A stretch of DNA of 64,000 bases from Faecalibacterium prausnitzii (GCA_004558805.1 SFDE01000010.1:1-64000); one strand, 5' to 3'. Shown: positions 1 to 8,356, counted from the stretch's first letter. Program-made: numbers and translations. The notes: generated from the sequence alone by a model not told the origin.

Positions 1-135
1 ATTGGAGAAGGGTTCGGATTTTTCGTTTTCTTCGGGTACAACAATGAAGGCTCCCGTGGACGGCGCAAAACTCTGATGCCTTGTCATAGACCGTAAGCCG
101 ATAACAAGATCTGGAGGGTATGATTATGAAGTACC

Positions 136-366
136 ATGAAAGAGCCTGCAAGTTTAACATGGATGTCAAGGCGTGGAAACTGCTATGACAATGCGTTGGC
201 TGAAAACTTTTTCGGAATCCTCAAAACCGAGTGCATCTACCGACGCAAGCCGGAAACTTTTGAGGAAGCCAACAAAATGATCGATGATTACATTTACTTC
301 TACAACCACGAACGCATTCAACTAAAAACCGGACTGTCTCCGCTTTCGCTTCGTCAGCCCGGTTAA
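136..366 (+). pseudogene. IS3-family transposase fragment (C-terminal end)
   Basis: A 76-codon remnant carries the end of an IS3-type integrase-core transposase. The block SMSRRGNCYDNALAENFF-like region (here from residue 10) contains the last catalytic glutamate of the DDE triad (AENFF), and the tail has the usual YNHERIQLKTGLSP ending. The first two catalytic aspartates and the N-terminal helix-turn-helix half are missing: bases 1-135 read in the same frame hit stops and do not resemble transposase. It therefore cannot be active and is a decayed or rearranged IS end. The right IS terminus was not identified. Confidence 0.8.
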
Positions 367-453
367 GCCATACCCTACATGAGGCGCTTTTTTTATTCAT
401 GTCTACTAATCTTGGGGCGGTTCACAGTGGAACCACGGGAGTTTTTGTTTTGT

Positions 454-2061
454 TTACCGGTCCCACTTGTCGCACAGGGCGTTGATCTGGTCTGCAAATT
501 TTGCCAGATCCTTGTTTGCGCCGCCCTCGTTGTTCTCGATGACTCGCAGCAGCCGCTTGCCGGCGCTGACCAGCCGCTGGAACACGGTGGAGGCACGGCT
601 CGGTCCCTCGCCGGACCTCTGCTCGATGCGGATCCGGTTGCCCTCCTGCAGGCAGACCGCACCCTCTGCGCCGATCGCCCACTGTGCGCCGTTGTAGGGA
701 GCGCAGGCGGTAAAGCCCTCTCCGGTCAGGGTCTCCACAAACCGGTCCTCGGTCTCGTCCTCACCGTGGATGACGAACACCCGCTTGGGTTTTTCTGCAA
801 AGGCGTTGACCCACCGCAGCAGCCCGTCCCGGTCGGCGTGACCCGACATGCCGGTGAGCTGACAGATCTCTGCTTTTACCTCGATGGTCTCCCCAAAGAG
901 CTTTACCATGGCTGCCCCGTCAATGAGGTTCCGCCCCAGCGTACCCACCGCCTGAAACCCCACAAAGAGGATGGTGCACTCGGGACGCCACAGGTTATGC
1001 TTCAGGTGGTGGCGGATCCGTCCCGCCTCGCACATACCGCTGGCAGAAAGGATGACCTTGGGTACCCGGTCTGCGTTGATCATCCGGGAATCGTCGCTGG
1101 TGACGCTGACCCGCAGCCCCGGCACCCCGATGGGGTCAATGCCCTGGTCCAGCAGCTCCCGGGTCTGCTGGTCAAAGCAGTCCGGGTCGGTGCCCTGAAA
1201 AATATGGGTCGCCTCAATGGCAAGGGGGCTGTCCACATACACCGGGAAGTTGCCGTGCCCCTTCACCAGCCCCTTTTCCTTGATCTCCCGCAGAAAATAC
1301 AGCATCTCCTGGGTGCGCCCCACTGCAAAGCTGGGGATCACCACGTTGCCGCCCCGGTCAAAGGTCCGCTGCAGGATTTCTGCCAGCTGCGCCACATAAT
1401 CCGGGCGGGGGTCGTGGAGCCGGTCGCCGTAGGTGGACTCCATGAACACATAGTCCGCTTGCTGGATGTAGATGGGGTCCTTGAGGATGGGCTGGTCCGT
1501 ATTGCCGATGTCTCCGGAGAACACCAGCTTGGTGGTGGTATCCCCCTCGGTGATCCACAGCTCGATGCTGGCGGAGCCCAGCAGGTGCCCCACGTCCACA
1601 AACCGTGCCTCGATGCCGGGGGCAAGGGTGATGCGGTGGTCGTAGTCCACCCCCAGAAACAGCCGGATCGCTGCCTCTGCATCCGGGATGGTATACATGG
1701 GCTCCACCGGCTCTGCGCCGGAACGCTTGCCCTTGCGGTTTTTCCACTCCGCTTCAAATTCCTGAATATGCGCCGAGTCCCGCAGCATGATGCCGCAGAG
1801 CTTTACCGTGGGGCTGGTGGCGTAGATCCTGCCCCGGAAGCCGTTGCGTACCAGCAGCGGCAAAAGACCCGTGTGGTCAATGTGTGCGTGGGTCACCAGC
1901 ACAAAGTCGATCTCGCCGGGTGCCACCGGAAGGGGCTGGTTCTCGTAGACATTCCTGCCCTGTTCCATCCCGTGATCAACAAGGAACCGCCGCCCCGCCG
2001 CCTCGACCAGCGTGCAGCTGCCGGTGACTTCATGGTTTGCGCCCAGAAACGTGATCTTCAT
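454..2061 (-). CDS. MBL-fold beta-CASP RNA-processing exonuclease-like protein
   Basis: 535 residues. The metallo-beta-lactamase signature HAHIDH lies at residues 58-63, followed by later metal ligands (GHLLGSASIE, SGDIG) and a beta-CASP region with ILSASGMCEAGRIRHHL and a final MSGHADRDGL motif. This order is that of bacterial homologues of CPSF73/YSH1-type nucleases; members act on RNA ends in the cytoplasm. The start ATG follows GGAGG by eight bases. It is a single-gene unit with a TATAAT box upstream. The family is secure, but the specific RNA substrate is unknown. Confidence 0.85.
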   Translation of the reverse strand: MKITFLGANHEVTGSCTLVEAAGRRFLVDHGMEQGRNVYENQPLPVAPGEIDFVLVTHAHIDHTGLLPLLVRNGFRGRIYATSPTVKLCGIMLRDSAHIQEFEAEWKNRKGKRSGAEPVEPMYTIPDAEAAIRLFLGVDYDHRITLAPGIEARFVDVGHLLGSASIELWITEGDTTTKLVFSGDIGNTDQPILKDPIYIQQADYVFMESTYGDRLHDPRPDYVAQLAEILQRTFDRGGNVVIPSFAVGRTQEMLYFLREIKEKGLVKGHGNFPVYVDSPLAIEATHIFQGTDPDCFDQQTRELLDQGIDPIGVPGLRVSVTSDDSRMINADRVPKVILSASGMCEAGRIRHHLKHNLWRPECTILFVGFQAVGTLGRNLIDGAAMVKLFGETIEVKAEICQLTGMSGHADRDGLLRWVNAFAEKPKRVFVIHGEDETEDRFVETLTGEGFTACAPYNGAQWAIGAEGAVCLQEGNRIRIEQRSGEGPSRASTVFQRLVSAGKRLLRVIENNEGGANKDLAKFADQINALCDKWDR

Positions 2062-2090
2062 AAAAACACCTCCGGTCTCTTTCTGTGCTT

Positions 2091-2096
2091 ATTATA
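2091..2096 (-). promoter_or_regulatory. Extended -10 promoter of the beta-CASP nuclease gene
   Basis: On the minus strand the sequence reads TGC-TATAAT, an extended -10 element about 30 bases upstream of the start codon. No good -35 hexamer is visible at the expected distance. Confidence 0.5.
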
Positions 2097-2181
2097 GCAT
2101 ATTTTAAAGGTACACGCCGCACAAATCCATCCGATTTTTACGGGCATATTGCCGAAACACAGAAAAATTTTTTATACAATC

Positions 2182-2209
2182 TTGACAAGCCGCCCCTATC
2201 TGTTATAAA
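2182..2209 (+). promoter_or_regulatory. Promoter of typA
   Basis: TTGACA at 2182-2187 and TATAAA at 2204-2209 with a 16-base spacer. The predicted start near 2216 gives a leader of about 55 bases before typA. Confidence 0.7.
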
Positions 2210-2272
2210 CTTAGGCTCGTATGACGTTCGTTCGTATTTTATGAGTTTTGAATATTAGAGAGGTTGAAATTT

Positions 2273-4096
2273 ATGGTTCGTAACGATTTGCGCAACATTG
2301 CCATTATCGCTCACGTTGACCACGGCAAGACCACCCTGGTGGACGCCCTGCTGCGTCAGAGCGGCGCTTTCCGTGACAATCAGGTGGTTTCTGAACGCGT
2401 GATGGATAGCGGCGATATCGAGCGCGAGCGCGGCATCACCATTCTGGCAAAGAACTGCTCCTGCACCTACAAGGGCGTGAAGATCAACATCGTGGACACC
2501 CCGGGTCACGCAGACTTTGGCGGCGAGGTGGAGCGTGTTCTGAAGATGGTCAACGGCGTGCTGCTGCTGGTGGACGCTGCCGAGGGCTGCATGCCCCAGA
2601 CCCGTTTTGTGCTGCAGAAGGCTCTGCAGCAGAACCTGAGCCTGGTGGTGGCGATCAATAAGATTGACCGTCCCGACGCCCGCATCAAGGAAGTCATCGA
2701 TGAGGTGCTGTACCTGCTGATGGATCTGGGCGCCACCGACGAGCAGCTGGACTGCCCCATCCTGTTCTGCTGCGGCCGTCAGGGTACCGCCAGCCTAGAC
2801 CCGGATGTGCCCGGTACCGACCTGATCCCCCTGTTCGACACCCTGCTGGACACCATCCAGCCCCCGGAAGGCGATCCCGAGGCTCCCTTCCAGATGCTGG
2901 TGTCCTCTGTGGACTACAACGAGTTTGTGGGTCGTATCGGCATCGGTCGCATCCAGAACGGTGTGGCAAAGGTGGGCGAAGAAGTGGTGGTCTGCGACTG
3001 GCACAACCCGGACCTGAAGATGCGCGGTCGCCTGACCAAGCTCTACGACTTCCAGGCAAACGGTCGTCAGCCCTGCGATAACATCACCGCCGGTGACATC
3101 GTGGCATTCTCCGGTCTGCCGGATGTGACCATCGGCAACACCCTGTGCAGCCCCTCTCAGGTGGAGCCCCTGCCCTTCGTCAAGATCAACGACCCCACTG
3201 TGGAAATGACCTTCTCAGTCAACGACAGCCCGCTGGCAGGTCGTGAAGGCAAGTACGTCACCAGCCGTCAGATCCGTGACCGTCTGCAAAAGGAACTGCT
3301 GAAGGATGTGGCTCTGAAGGTGGAGGACTCCCCCACCACCGACTCCTTCCGGGTCATGGGTCGCGGCGAGATGCACCTGTCCATCCTCATCGAGACCATG
3401 CGTCGTGAAGGCTACGAGCTGCAGGTCTCTCCCCCGCACGTTCTGACCAAGGTCATCGACGGCAAGACCTACGAGCCTATGGAGCACGTGGTCATTGATG
3501 TTCCCACCCAGTATCAGGGTGCGATCATGACCGGTCTGGGTCAGCGCAAGGCGGTCCTGCAGCAGATCGAATCTCTGGGCACCGACCGTGTGCGCCTGGA
3601 GTTCCGTATGCCCAGCCGCGGTCTCTTTGGCTATCGCAACCAGTTCCTCACCGATACCCATGGCGAAGGTATCCTGAACCAGATCTTTGACGGCTACGAC
3701 GTCTGGGCTGGCATGATCGCCAACCGCTCCACCGGTTCTCTGGTGAGCTTTGAGACTGGCGATGCCGTTACCTACGGTCTGTACAACGCCCAGCAGCGTG
3801 GTACCCTGCTGGTGAACGCCGGCGAAAAGGTCTACGAGGGCATGGTCATCGGCTACACCGCCTCCGGCGAGGACGTGGATGTCAACGTCTGCAAGACCAA
3901 GCACCTGACCAATACCCGTGCTTCCGGCTCCGACGACGCCCTGCGTCTGATCCCCGTCAGCAAGCTGAGCCTGGAAGGCTGCCTTGAGTTCCTGGCACAG
4001 GACGAGTTGCTGGAGGTCACCCCGGAGAACCTGCGCATCCGCAAGCAGATCCTGAACCACGACCAGCGCATGAAGGCTAAGAGCAAGCTGAAGTAA
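2273..4096 (+). CDS. typA: Translational GTPase TypA/BipA
   Basis: 607 residues, the usual TypA length. The N-terminal GTPase has G1 AHVDHGKTT (about residues 13-21), G3 DTPGHADFGG and G4 NKID, followed by EF-G-like domains and the BipA-specific C-terminal domain. TypA binds the ribosome in an EF-G-like way and supports ribosome assembly and stress growth. The ATG at 2273 is chosen because AGAGAGG ends nine bases upstream; an in-frame TTG at 2264 would overlap that site. It is monocistronic, with its own promoter and a rho-independent terminator just downstream. Confidence 0.95.
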   Translation: MVRNDLRNIAIIAHVDHGKTTLVDALLRQSGAFRDNQVVSERVMDSGDIERERGITILAKNCSCTYKGVKINIVDTPGHADFGGEVERVLKMVNGVLLLVDAAEGCMPQTRFVLQKALQQNLSLVVAINKIDRPDARIKEVIDEVLYLLMDLGATDEQLDCPILFCCGRQGTASLDPDVPGTDLIPLFDTLLDTIQPPEGDPEAPFQMLVSSVDYNEFVGRIGIGRIQNGVAKVGEEVVVCDWHNPDLKMRGRLTKLYDFQANGRQPCDNITAGDIVAFSGLPDVTIGNTLCSPSQVEPLPFVKINDPTVEMTFSVNDSPLAGREGKYVTSRQIRDRLQKELLKDVALKVEDSPTTDSFRVMGRGEMHLSILIETMRREGYELQVSPPHVLTKVIDGKTYEPMEHVVIDVPTQYQGAIMTGLGQRKAVLQQIESLGTDRVRLEFRMPSRGLFGYRNQFLTDTHGEGILNQIFDGYDVWAGMIANRSTGSLVSFETGDAVTYGLYNAQQRGTLLVNAGEKVYEGMVIGYTASGEDVDVNVCKTKHLTNTRASGSDDALRLIPVSKLSLEGCLEFLAQDELLEVTPENLRIRKQILNHDQRMKAKSKLK

Positions 4097-4123
4097 GCTC
4101 TACCTTACTATAATAGTACCCCC

Positions 4124-4161
4124 AAACCTCTGCCGCAGACCAAAAGCGGCGGAGGTTTTTT
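4124..4161 (+). terminator. typA terminator
   Basis: A hairpin pairing AACCTCTGCCGC with GCGGCGGAGGTT, followed by a run of T, 28 bases after the typA stop. Confidence 0.85.
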
Positions 4162-4211
4162 GCGCCCCGGAGATCTTTTGCAGAAAATCTTTCATATTTT
4201 TCAAAAAACAC

Positions 4212-4240
4212 TTGCAAATTTTATCCGGCTGAGGTATAAT
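4212..4240 (+). promoter_or_regulatory. Promoter of tRNA-Asn
   Basis: TTGCAA at 4212-4217 and TATAAT at 4235-4240, spacer 17, about 22 bases before the mature tRNA. Confidence 0.8.
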
Positions 4241-4262
4241 ACATCTCGCAGTCATGCGTTAT

Positions 4263-4339
4263 GCCTCTTTAGCTCAGTCGGTTAGAGCACCTGACTGTTA
4301 ATCAGGGTGTCGCCTGTTCGAGTCAGGCAAGAGGCGCCA
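4263..4339 (+). tRNA. tRNA-Asn (GTT)
   Basis: A complete cloverleaf. The acceptor arm GCCTCTT pairs with AAGAGGC, the D-arm contains AGCTCAGTCGGTTAGAGC, the anticodon arm CCTGA/TCAGG carries GTT at 4297-4299, and the T-arm contains GTTCGAGTC. A genome-encoded CCA ends at 4339. It decodes AAC/AAU and is followed directly by a terminator. Confidence 0.96.
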
Positions 4340-4341
4340 GC

Positions 4342-4378
4342 AAGAGCAATGTTCCGTTGGGACATTGCTCTTTTGTTT
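4342..4378 (+). terminator. tRNA-Asn terminator
   Basis: AAGAGCAATGT-TCC pairs with GGA-CATTGCTCTT around a short loop, followed by TTTTGTTTTG. Confidence 0.85.
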
Positions 4379-4481
4379 TGTCCACCTTTTCAGCAAAAAT
4401 GCCGAAGTCTGTTCCTTTGTGCAGAACCGCCAAATATTTCACACAATTTTCAAATTTAATTTTTTCTTAAAAAAGAAACCC

Positions 4482-4510
4482 TTGAAGATGCTGTCATATT
4501 GTGGTATACT
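4482..4510 (+). promoter_or_regulatory. Promoter of the MAM export operon
   Basis: TTGAAG at 4482-4487, a 17-base spacer, and an extended -10 TGG-TATACT with TATACT at 4505-4510. Predicted start is near 4517, which leaves a leader of about 250 bases before the exporter gene. The sequence just upstream (about 4430-4480) is markedly AT-rich, as in a strong promoter with an UP-like region. Confidence 0.75.
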
Positions 4511-4516
4511 TCTCAT

Positions 4517-4770
4517 AAGCTTTGAGGATTTTACTCATAAAATCTCAAAGCACGGCACACTGATCAAAGGGTAGGCGCTCCCTTCTTTTGATAGCAGCGG
4601 TCCGGTGCTTTGTCATGGTTCTCTGCAATGCAGGACAAAACACCGGACTCCGTGCTGCTATTCTGCGGCGCAGACCTTTATCATTTGTCAAACCTGCTGC
4701 ATCTCTCCGGCGCCTGCCGGGGCTATGCATGTTGTTTTGAATAAATCTGTATATTTCAAAGGAAGCATCT
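4517..4770 (+). promoter_or_regulatory. Structured 5' leader of the MAM operon (no gene seen)
   Basis: About 254 bases with no convincing coding sequence. The first feature is a hairpin at 4519-4551 (GCTTTGAG with CTCAAAGC, extended by ATTTTA/TAAAAT) starting at the predicted transcript end. The second is a larger imperfect stem at 4591-4661 (ATAGCAGC...TCCGGTG...TTTGTC with GACAAA...CACCGGA...GCTGCTAT). A ribosome site, AAAGGAAG, precedes the exporter ATG at 4771. Neither hairpin has a U-tract, so these are more likely RNA-stability or translational-control elements than terminators. No known riboswitch was recognised. Confidence 0.5.
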
Positions 4771-7104
4771 ATGCGTTATACCTACGTCCGGCAGCACGAC
4801 ACTACCGACTGTGCGGCTGCCTGCCTCGCAATGGTGTGCCTCCATTACAAAAAGGAAATCACCATTACCCGTCTGCGTGACATGATGGGTACGGACCTGA
4901 AAGGCACAAACCTTGTCGGTCTGCAAAAGGCCGCCAACGAGCTGGGCTTTACCACTGCGGCGGTCCGTGTGGACCGGGAAAACTTTCTGAGCGACTTTTC
5001 TCTTCCCTGTATCGCTCAGGTCATTACGGATCAGGGACTTGCCCACTTCGTGGTGGTATTTAAAAAGACCACCATCAAAGAAGAAGGCGCGCGCCGCAAG
5101 CACATGCTCAACGAAGCAGAAGCGGCAAAGGAAGACGAAAAGAACGGCAAAAAGCACAAGTGCAAGGACTATGTGATCATCGGTGACCCCGGCACGGAGC
5201 TGAAAAAGATCAGTCTGGACGAGTTCTACAAGAACTTTACCGGCGTTCTGCTGCTGCTGAACCCCACCTCGGAGTTCAAGGGCGGCAAGATCAAGCAGGG
5301 CAGCATGATGAAGCGTTACATCGAGCTGCTGCTGCCCCAGAAAAAGCTGTTCTTCTACGCCATCCTCAGCTCGGTGATCACCACCATTCTGGGCATCGCC
5401 TCCTCCATGTTCAACAAGATCCTCATGGACGAGGTGCTGCCATACGGACTGAACAATCTATTGGTAACATTGATCCTGGTGTTCAGCGTGGTGAGCATCA
5501 CCAGTACCCTCATCGGCTTTGTCCGGCAATGGGTGCTGATCCACCTATCCATTAAGATCGATATTCCTCTGATGCTGGGCTACTTCGGGCACATCTTCCG
5601 TCTGCCCATGAAGTTCTTTGCCACCCGTAAGACCGGTGATATCACCACCCGTTATTCGGACGCAAACACCATCAAGTCCATCTTTACCAGCATCGCTCTG
5701 AGCCTTGTGATGGACATCTCCATGGCGGTGATCACCGGCATCATCCTGTTCCGGATGAATGCCATGCTCTTCTCCATCTCCCTGTTTATGGCGCTGGTCA
5801 GCATCCTGCTGGTGCTGGTGTATAAGCAGCCCTACAAGAAGATCAACGAGGAGACCATGATCCAGTCCGCTGCCCTCAACAGCCAGATGATCGAAAGTCT
5901 GCGGGGCATCGAGACCGTCAAGTGCAACGCCAATGAGGAGACCGAGCTGGCAAACCTGGAACGGGAGTACATCAAGAGCCTGAAGATCAGCCTGCGGTCC
6001 AGCCGCATCAGCACTACCCAGGGTCTGATCTCCTCCTTTATCTCCACCGGTTTTGGTATGCTCACCACCTATGTAGGCATTTCTCAGGTGCTGAACGGTG
6101 AGATGACGCTGGGCGGCTTTATGGCGTTCAGCACCCTGTCCTCCTATTTCACCTCTCCTCTGAGCAACCTGATCGGTCTGCAGATGGACATTCAGGAGGC
6201 AAGCATCTCCATGAAGCGTCTGACCGAGATCATGGACTACCCGGACGAGTACGAGATGGCGGACGGCAGCGAGCAGACCGACCTTTCCAAGGTGGAAGGC
6301 GATATCGAGTTCAAGGACGTCACCTTCCGTTACGGCAACCGTGCTCCTGCACTGGATCACATTAGCTTTACTATTCCCGCCGGCAAAAAGGTGGCTCTGG
6401 TGGGCAGCAGCGGCAGTGGCAAATCCACTATCACCAAGCTGCTCCTCAAGTACTACGAGCCGGAAGACGGCGAGATCGATATCAACGGCGTGAACATTGT
6501 AGAGTATACCAACTCTTCTGTCCGCCGTGCTATCTCCTATGTTCCCCAGAACGTGGAGCTGTTCAGTAAGTCCATCTACGACAACATCCGGATCTCCCGT
6601 ATGGATGCCACTCTGGACGAGGTTAAGGAAGCTGCCAAGAAGGCAGACGCCCACGACTTTATCCGCCGTCTGCCCCTGCAGTACAACACCTATCTGGAGG
6701 AGGCAGGCAACGGTCTGTCCGGCGGCGAGAAGCAGCGCATTGCTCTGGCACGCGCCTTCCTGAAGGACTCTAACCTGTACATTCTGGACGAATCCACCAG
6801 TAACCTGGACTTCGCCACCGAAAATCTGATCTTCAACATGATCTACGACCAGCTGGCAGATCGCTCTATGCTGATCGTGGCGCACCGTCTTTCCACTGTC
6901 CGGGATTGTGATCTGATCCTTGTGATGGATCACGGCAAGATCGTGGAGCGGGGCACTCATGACGAGCTGATGGCGGCAAACGGCAAGTATGCCGAGCTGT
7001 GGAATATGCAGCAGGGTATCTTCCGCAAGAAGAAAGAAGAGCCTAAGGCAGTTCCCGCCGCTGTGGTGGAAGAGGACGACGATGGCGAGTCCATCACCTA
7101 CTAA
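4771..7104 (+). CDS. Peptidase-containing ABC transporter (C39 bacteriocin-type processor/exporter)
   Basis: 777 residues in the PCAT order: C39 peptidase, six-helix membrane domain, ATPase. In the peptidase the oxyanion Gln is at 8, catalytic Cys at 14 (TTDCAAAC), His at 92 and Asp at 139. A charged, Lys/Glu-rich insert of about 30-35 residues lies between His and Asp, which are normally only some 15 residues apart. The ATPase has Walker A GSSGSGKST near 544, signature LSGGEKQR near 648 and Walker B LYILDES near 670. Such proteins cut double-glycine leaders on the inner face of the membrane and export the cargo. The next gene encodes a matching precursor, so this is its likely processor. Confidence 0.93.
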   Translation: MRYTYVRQHDTTDCAAACLAMVCLHYKKEITITRLRDMMGTDLKGTNLVGLQKAANELGFTTAAVRVDRENFLSDFSLPCIAQVITDQGLAHFVVVFKKTTIKEEGARRKHMLNEAEAAKEDEKNGKKHKCKDYVIIGDPGTELKKISLDEFYKNFTGVLLLLNPTSEFKGGKIKQGSMMKRYIELLLPQKKLFFYAILSSVITTILGIASSMFNKILMDEVLPYGLNNLLVTLILVFSVVSITSTLIGFVRQWVLIHLSIKIDIPLMLGYFGHIFRLPMKFFATRKTGDITTRYSDANTIKSIFTSIALSLVMDISMAVITGIILFRMNAMLFSISLFMALVSILLVLVYKQPYKKINEETMIQSAALNSQMIESLRGIETVKCNANEETELANLEREYIKSLKISLRSSRISTTQGLISSFISTGFGMLTTYVGISQVLNGEMTLGGFMAFSTLSSYFTSPLSNLIGLQMDIQEASISMKRLTEIMDYPDEYEMADGSEQTDLSKVEGDIEFKDVTFRYGNRAPALDHISFTIPAGKKVALVGSSGSGKSTITKLLLKYYEPEDGEIDINGVNIVEYTNSSVRRAISYVPQNVELFSKSIYDNIRISRMDATLDEVKEAAKKADAHDFIRRLPLQYNTYLEEAGNGLSGGEKQRIALARAFLKDSNLYILDESTSNLDFATENLIFNMIYDQLADRSMLIVAHRLSTVRDCDLILVMDHGKIVERGTHDELMAANGKYAELWNMQQGIFRKKKEEPKAVPAAVVEEDDDGESITY

Positions 7105-7111
7105 GTTGCAG

Positions 7112-7127
7112 CCGGGTGCGCACCCGG
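7112..7127 (+). promoter_or_regulatory. Perfect GC palindrome between exporter and MAM gene
   Basis: CCGGGTGC followed at once by GCACCCGG, 8 bases after the exporter stop. There is no T-run, so it is not a full terminator. In RNA it could act as a processing or stability barrier that lets the small precursor gene be expressed more highly than the exporter. The 108-base gap otherwise holds only the GAAGGGAG ribosome site of the next gene. Confidence 0.45.
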
Positions 7128-7212
7128 TTACATAAATGGCTTTTGGATGGTTGCGCAGCCGGATAAAAGCCGCTTAAACACGTATTGTTTCATTTGAAGG
7201 GAGTAATTCATT

Positions 7213-7644
7213 ATGATGATGCCTGCAAACTTCTCTGCAGTCGCAGAAAACGAGATGACCTACGTCATCGGCGGTGGTATCGTTGACGTCCTGGCTCCGG
7301 TCCTGACCGAGGCTGACTGGCAGCGTTTCAACACCAACCTGGTGACCATCATCGGCAACACCTACCTGAGCAAGTTCGTTGACAACACTCTGGGTGTGAT
7401 CTTCTCCGGCACCTACAGCCCCGCCAACGGCGTTTTCGCAAACTTCGGCAAGGGCATTAAGAAGGTCTGGGGTCTCAACTATGACAGCGTTGATCCCGGT
7501 TTCAACAACAAGTTCCTCAGCGGCGCTAAGGGTGTCCTGAACGTTGGTCTGTACCTGGTTGGCAACGCTGCTGCCATCTACAACCTGGCTACCGCTTCTG
7601 TGAAGAACCTGGCTTCTCGTGACGAGCCGATTTGGAAGGTCTGA
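7213..7644 (+). CDS. mam: MAM-like (microbial anti-inflammatory molecule) double-glycine precursor
   Basis: 143 residues, about 15 kDa. The start MMM follows GAAGGGAG by nine bases. Residues 1-22 fit a double-glycine leader: Glu at -8, Met at -7, Val at -4 and Gly-Gly at 20-21 (numbered to cleavage after Gly21); a third Gly at 22 leaves the exact cut uncertain. The mature part is Gly/Ala/Asn-rich with hydrophobic stretches (near 110-135) and no Cys, so no lanthionine or disulfide is expected. Length, leader and neighbourhood agree with the MAM protein family of Faecalibacterium prausnitzii, reported to reduce NF-kB signalling in host cells. The sequence differs from what I recall for the A2-165 type, so it may be another MAM allele. 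The match is from memory, not a search. Confidence 0.85.
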   Translation: MMMPANFSAVAENEMTYVIGGGIVDVLAPVLTEADWQRFNTNLVTIIGNTYLSKFVDNTLGVIFSGTYSPANGVFANFGKGIKKVWGLNYDSVDPGFNNKFLSGAKGVLNVGLYLVGNAAAIYNLATASVKNLASRDEPIWKV

Positions 7645-7724
7645 TCACTGATCGGTCGTATATGATGCAGTGTGTCGCTCTGATCCTGCACTGACAGGAA
7701 CGGATGACAATGCCTCGTAATGGT

Positions 7725-7762
7725 GTGCCCGGAGGCGTCCTGCCTCCGGGCACATTTTATTT
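7725..7762 (+). terminator. Terminator after the MAM gene
   Basis: GTGCCCGGAGGC pairs with GCCTCCGGGCAC over a 5-base loop, followed by ATTTTATTT. It separates the exporter-MAM unit from the genes downstream. Confidence 0.85.
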
Positions 7763-7791
7763 GTATCCCATGGCGTACCTGTTACTCTTTA

Positions 7792-7848
7792 GTAATAGGT
7801 AATAGCGAAGGAAGAAACCGTCCTTCTCCCCTTGCTATTGCCTATTAC
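7792..7848. repeat. 57-base nested inverted repeat
   Basis: GTAATAGGTAATAGC (7792-7806) is inverted at 7834-7848 with one mismatch. The loop holds a second inverted pair, GAAGGA/TCCTTC. It sits between the MAM terminator and the next gene, where nothing else is recognised apart from a possible TATACT at 7872-7877. It may be a small repetitive palindrome or a leader hairpin of the downstream genes. Confidence 0.6.
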
Positions 7849-7898
7849 ACCTCTGCGGAGGCAATCCAAACTATACTAAGAACTAGGGGTAAATTATT

Positions 7899-8354
7899 AT
7901 GAACGAGATCAAAGTTGCCGAAAACAAGACCCTCAAGCTCACCAACGTGGTGTCCCGTCGGGTGCTGCCCGAAGAACTGGGCAATGTGATGGTGATCCTG
8001 ACCCAGATGCACAACTTTATCAAGAGCAACAACGCACAGCCCATTGGTCCGCTGGTGCAGGCTGTGGTGGAAGGCACCGGTCCCGACCATGTGCCGGAGC
8101 TGTACCTGATGCAGCAGGCGACCCAGATGATCCCCCAGATGGAGCCGGGCTACCACATGGACGCTGTGCTGCGGGTAAAGAACTGCCTCTACGCCCACTA
8201 CACCGGACCCATGAGCCACAGCCAGCTTGCCAGCTCCAAGCTGCAGATCCTTGCTTTTGAAAACGACATCAAGCTGTCCGGCAACACCTACACCATCTTT
8301 GTCAATCAGGACGATGACGAGGCAGTAGTCGACGTATTTATGGAGACCAAATAA
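7899..8354 (+). CDS. GyrI-like / AraC effector-binding-domain protein
   Basis: 151 residues, forming a stand-alone small-molecule-binding domain of the GyrI-like/AraC effector-binding type (my best fit from the fold pattern: GPLVQAVVEG, a central YHMDAVLRVKNC strand, and a closing acidic strand DDDEAVVDVFME). No DNA-binding domain, signal peptide or membrane segment is visible, so it should act in the cytoplasm as a ligand sensor or sequestering protein. Its stop is only two bases from the HlyD-like gene, so the two are co-translated. Its role in MAM export is unknown. The family call is moderate. Confidence 0.55.
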   Translation: MNEIKVAENKTLKLTNVVSRRVLPEELGNVMVILTQMHNFIKSNNAQPIGPLVQAVVEGTGPDHVPELYLMQQATQMIPQMEPGYHMDAVLRVKNCLYAHYTGPMSHSQLASSKLQILAFENDIKLSGNTYTIFVNQDDDEAVVDVFMETK

Positions 8355-8356
8355 TT

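Noticed and set aside
1..135. Upstream part of an IS3 transposase
   Set aside because: The frame holds stops and no DDE aspartates were found, so the element is only a scrap.
379..2097. A long plus-strand frame opposite the beta-CASP nuclease
   Set aside because: The minus strand has the catalytic HAHIDH and the correct ribosome site; the plus frame has none and is antisense.
4365..4574. A 69-codon open frame downstream of tRNA-Asn
   Set aside because: It starts inside the tRNA terminator, covers the promoter of the MAM operon and has no ribosome site.
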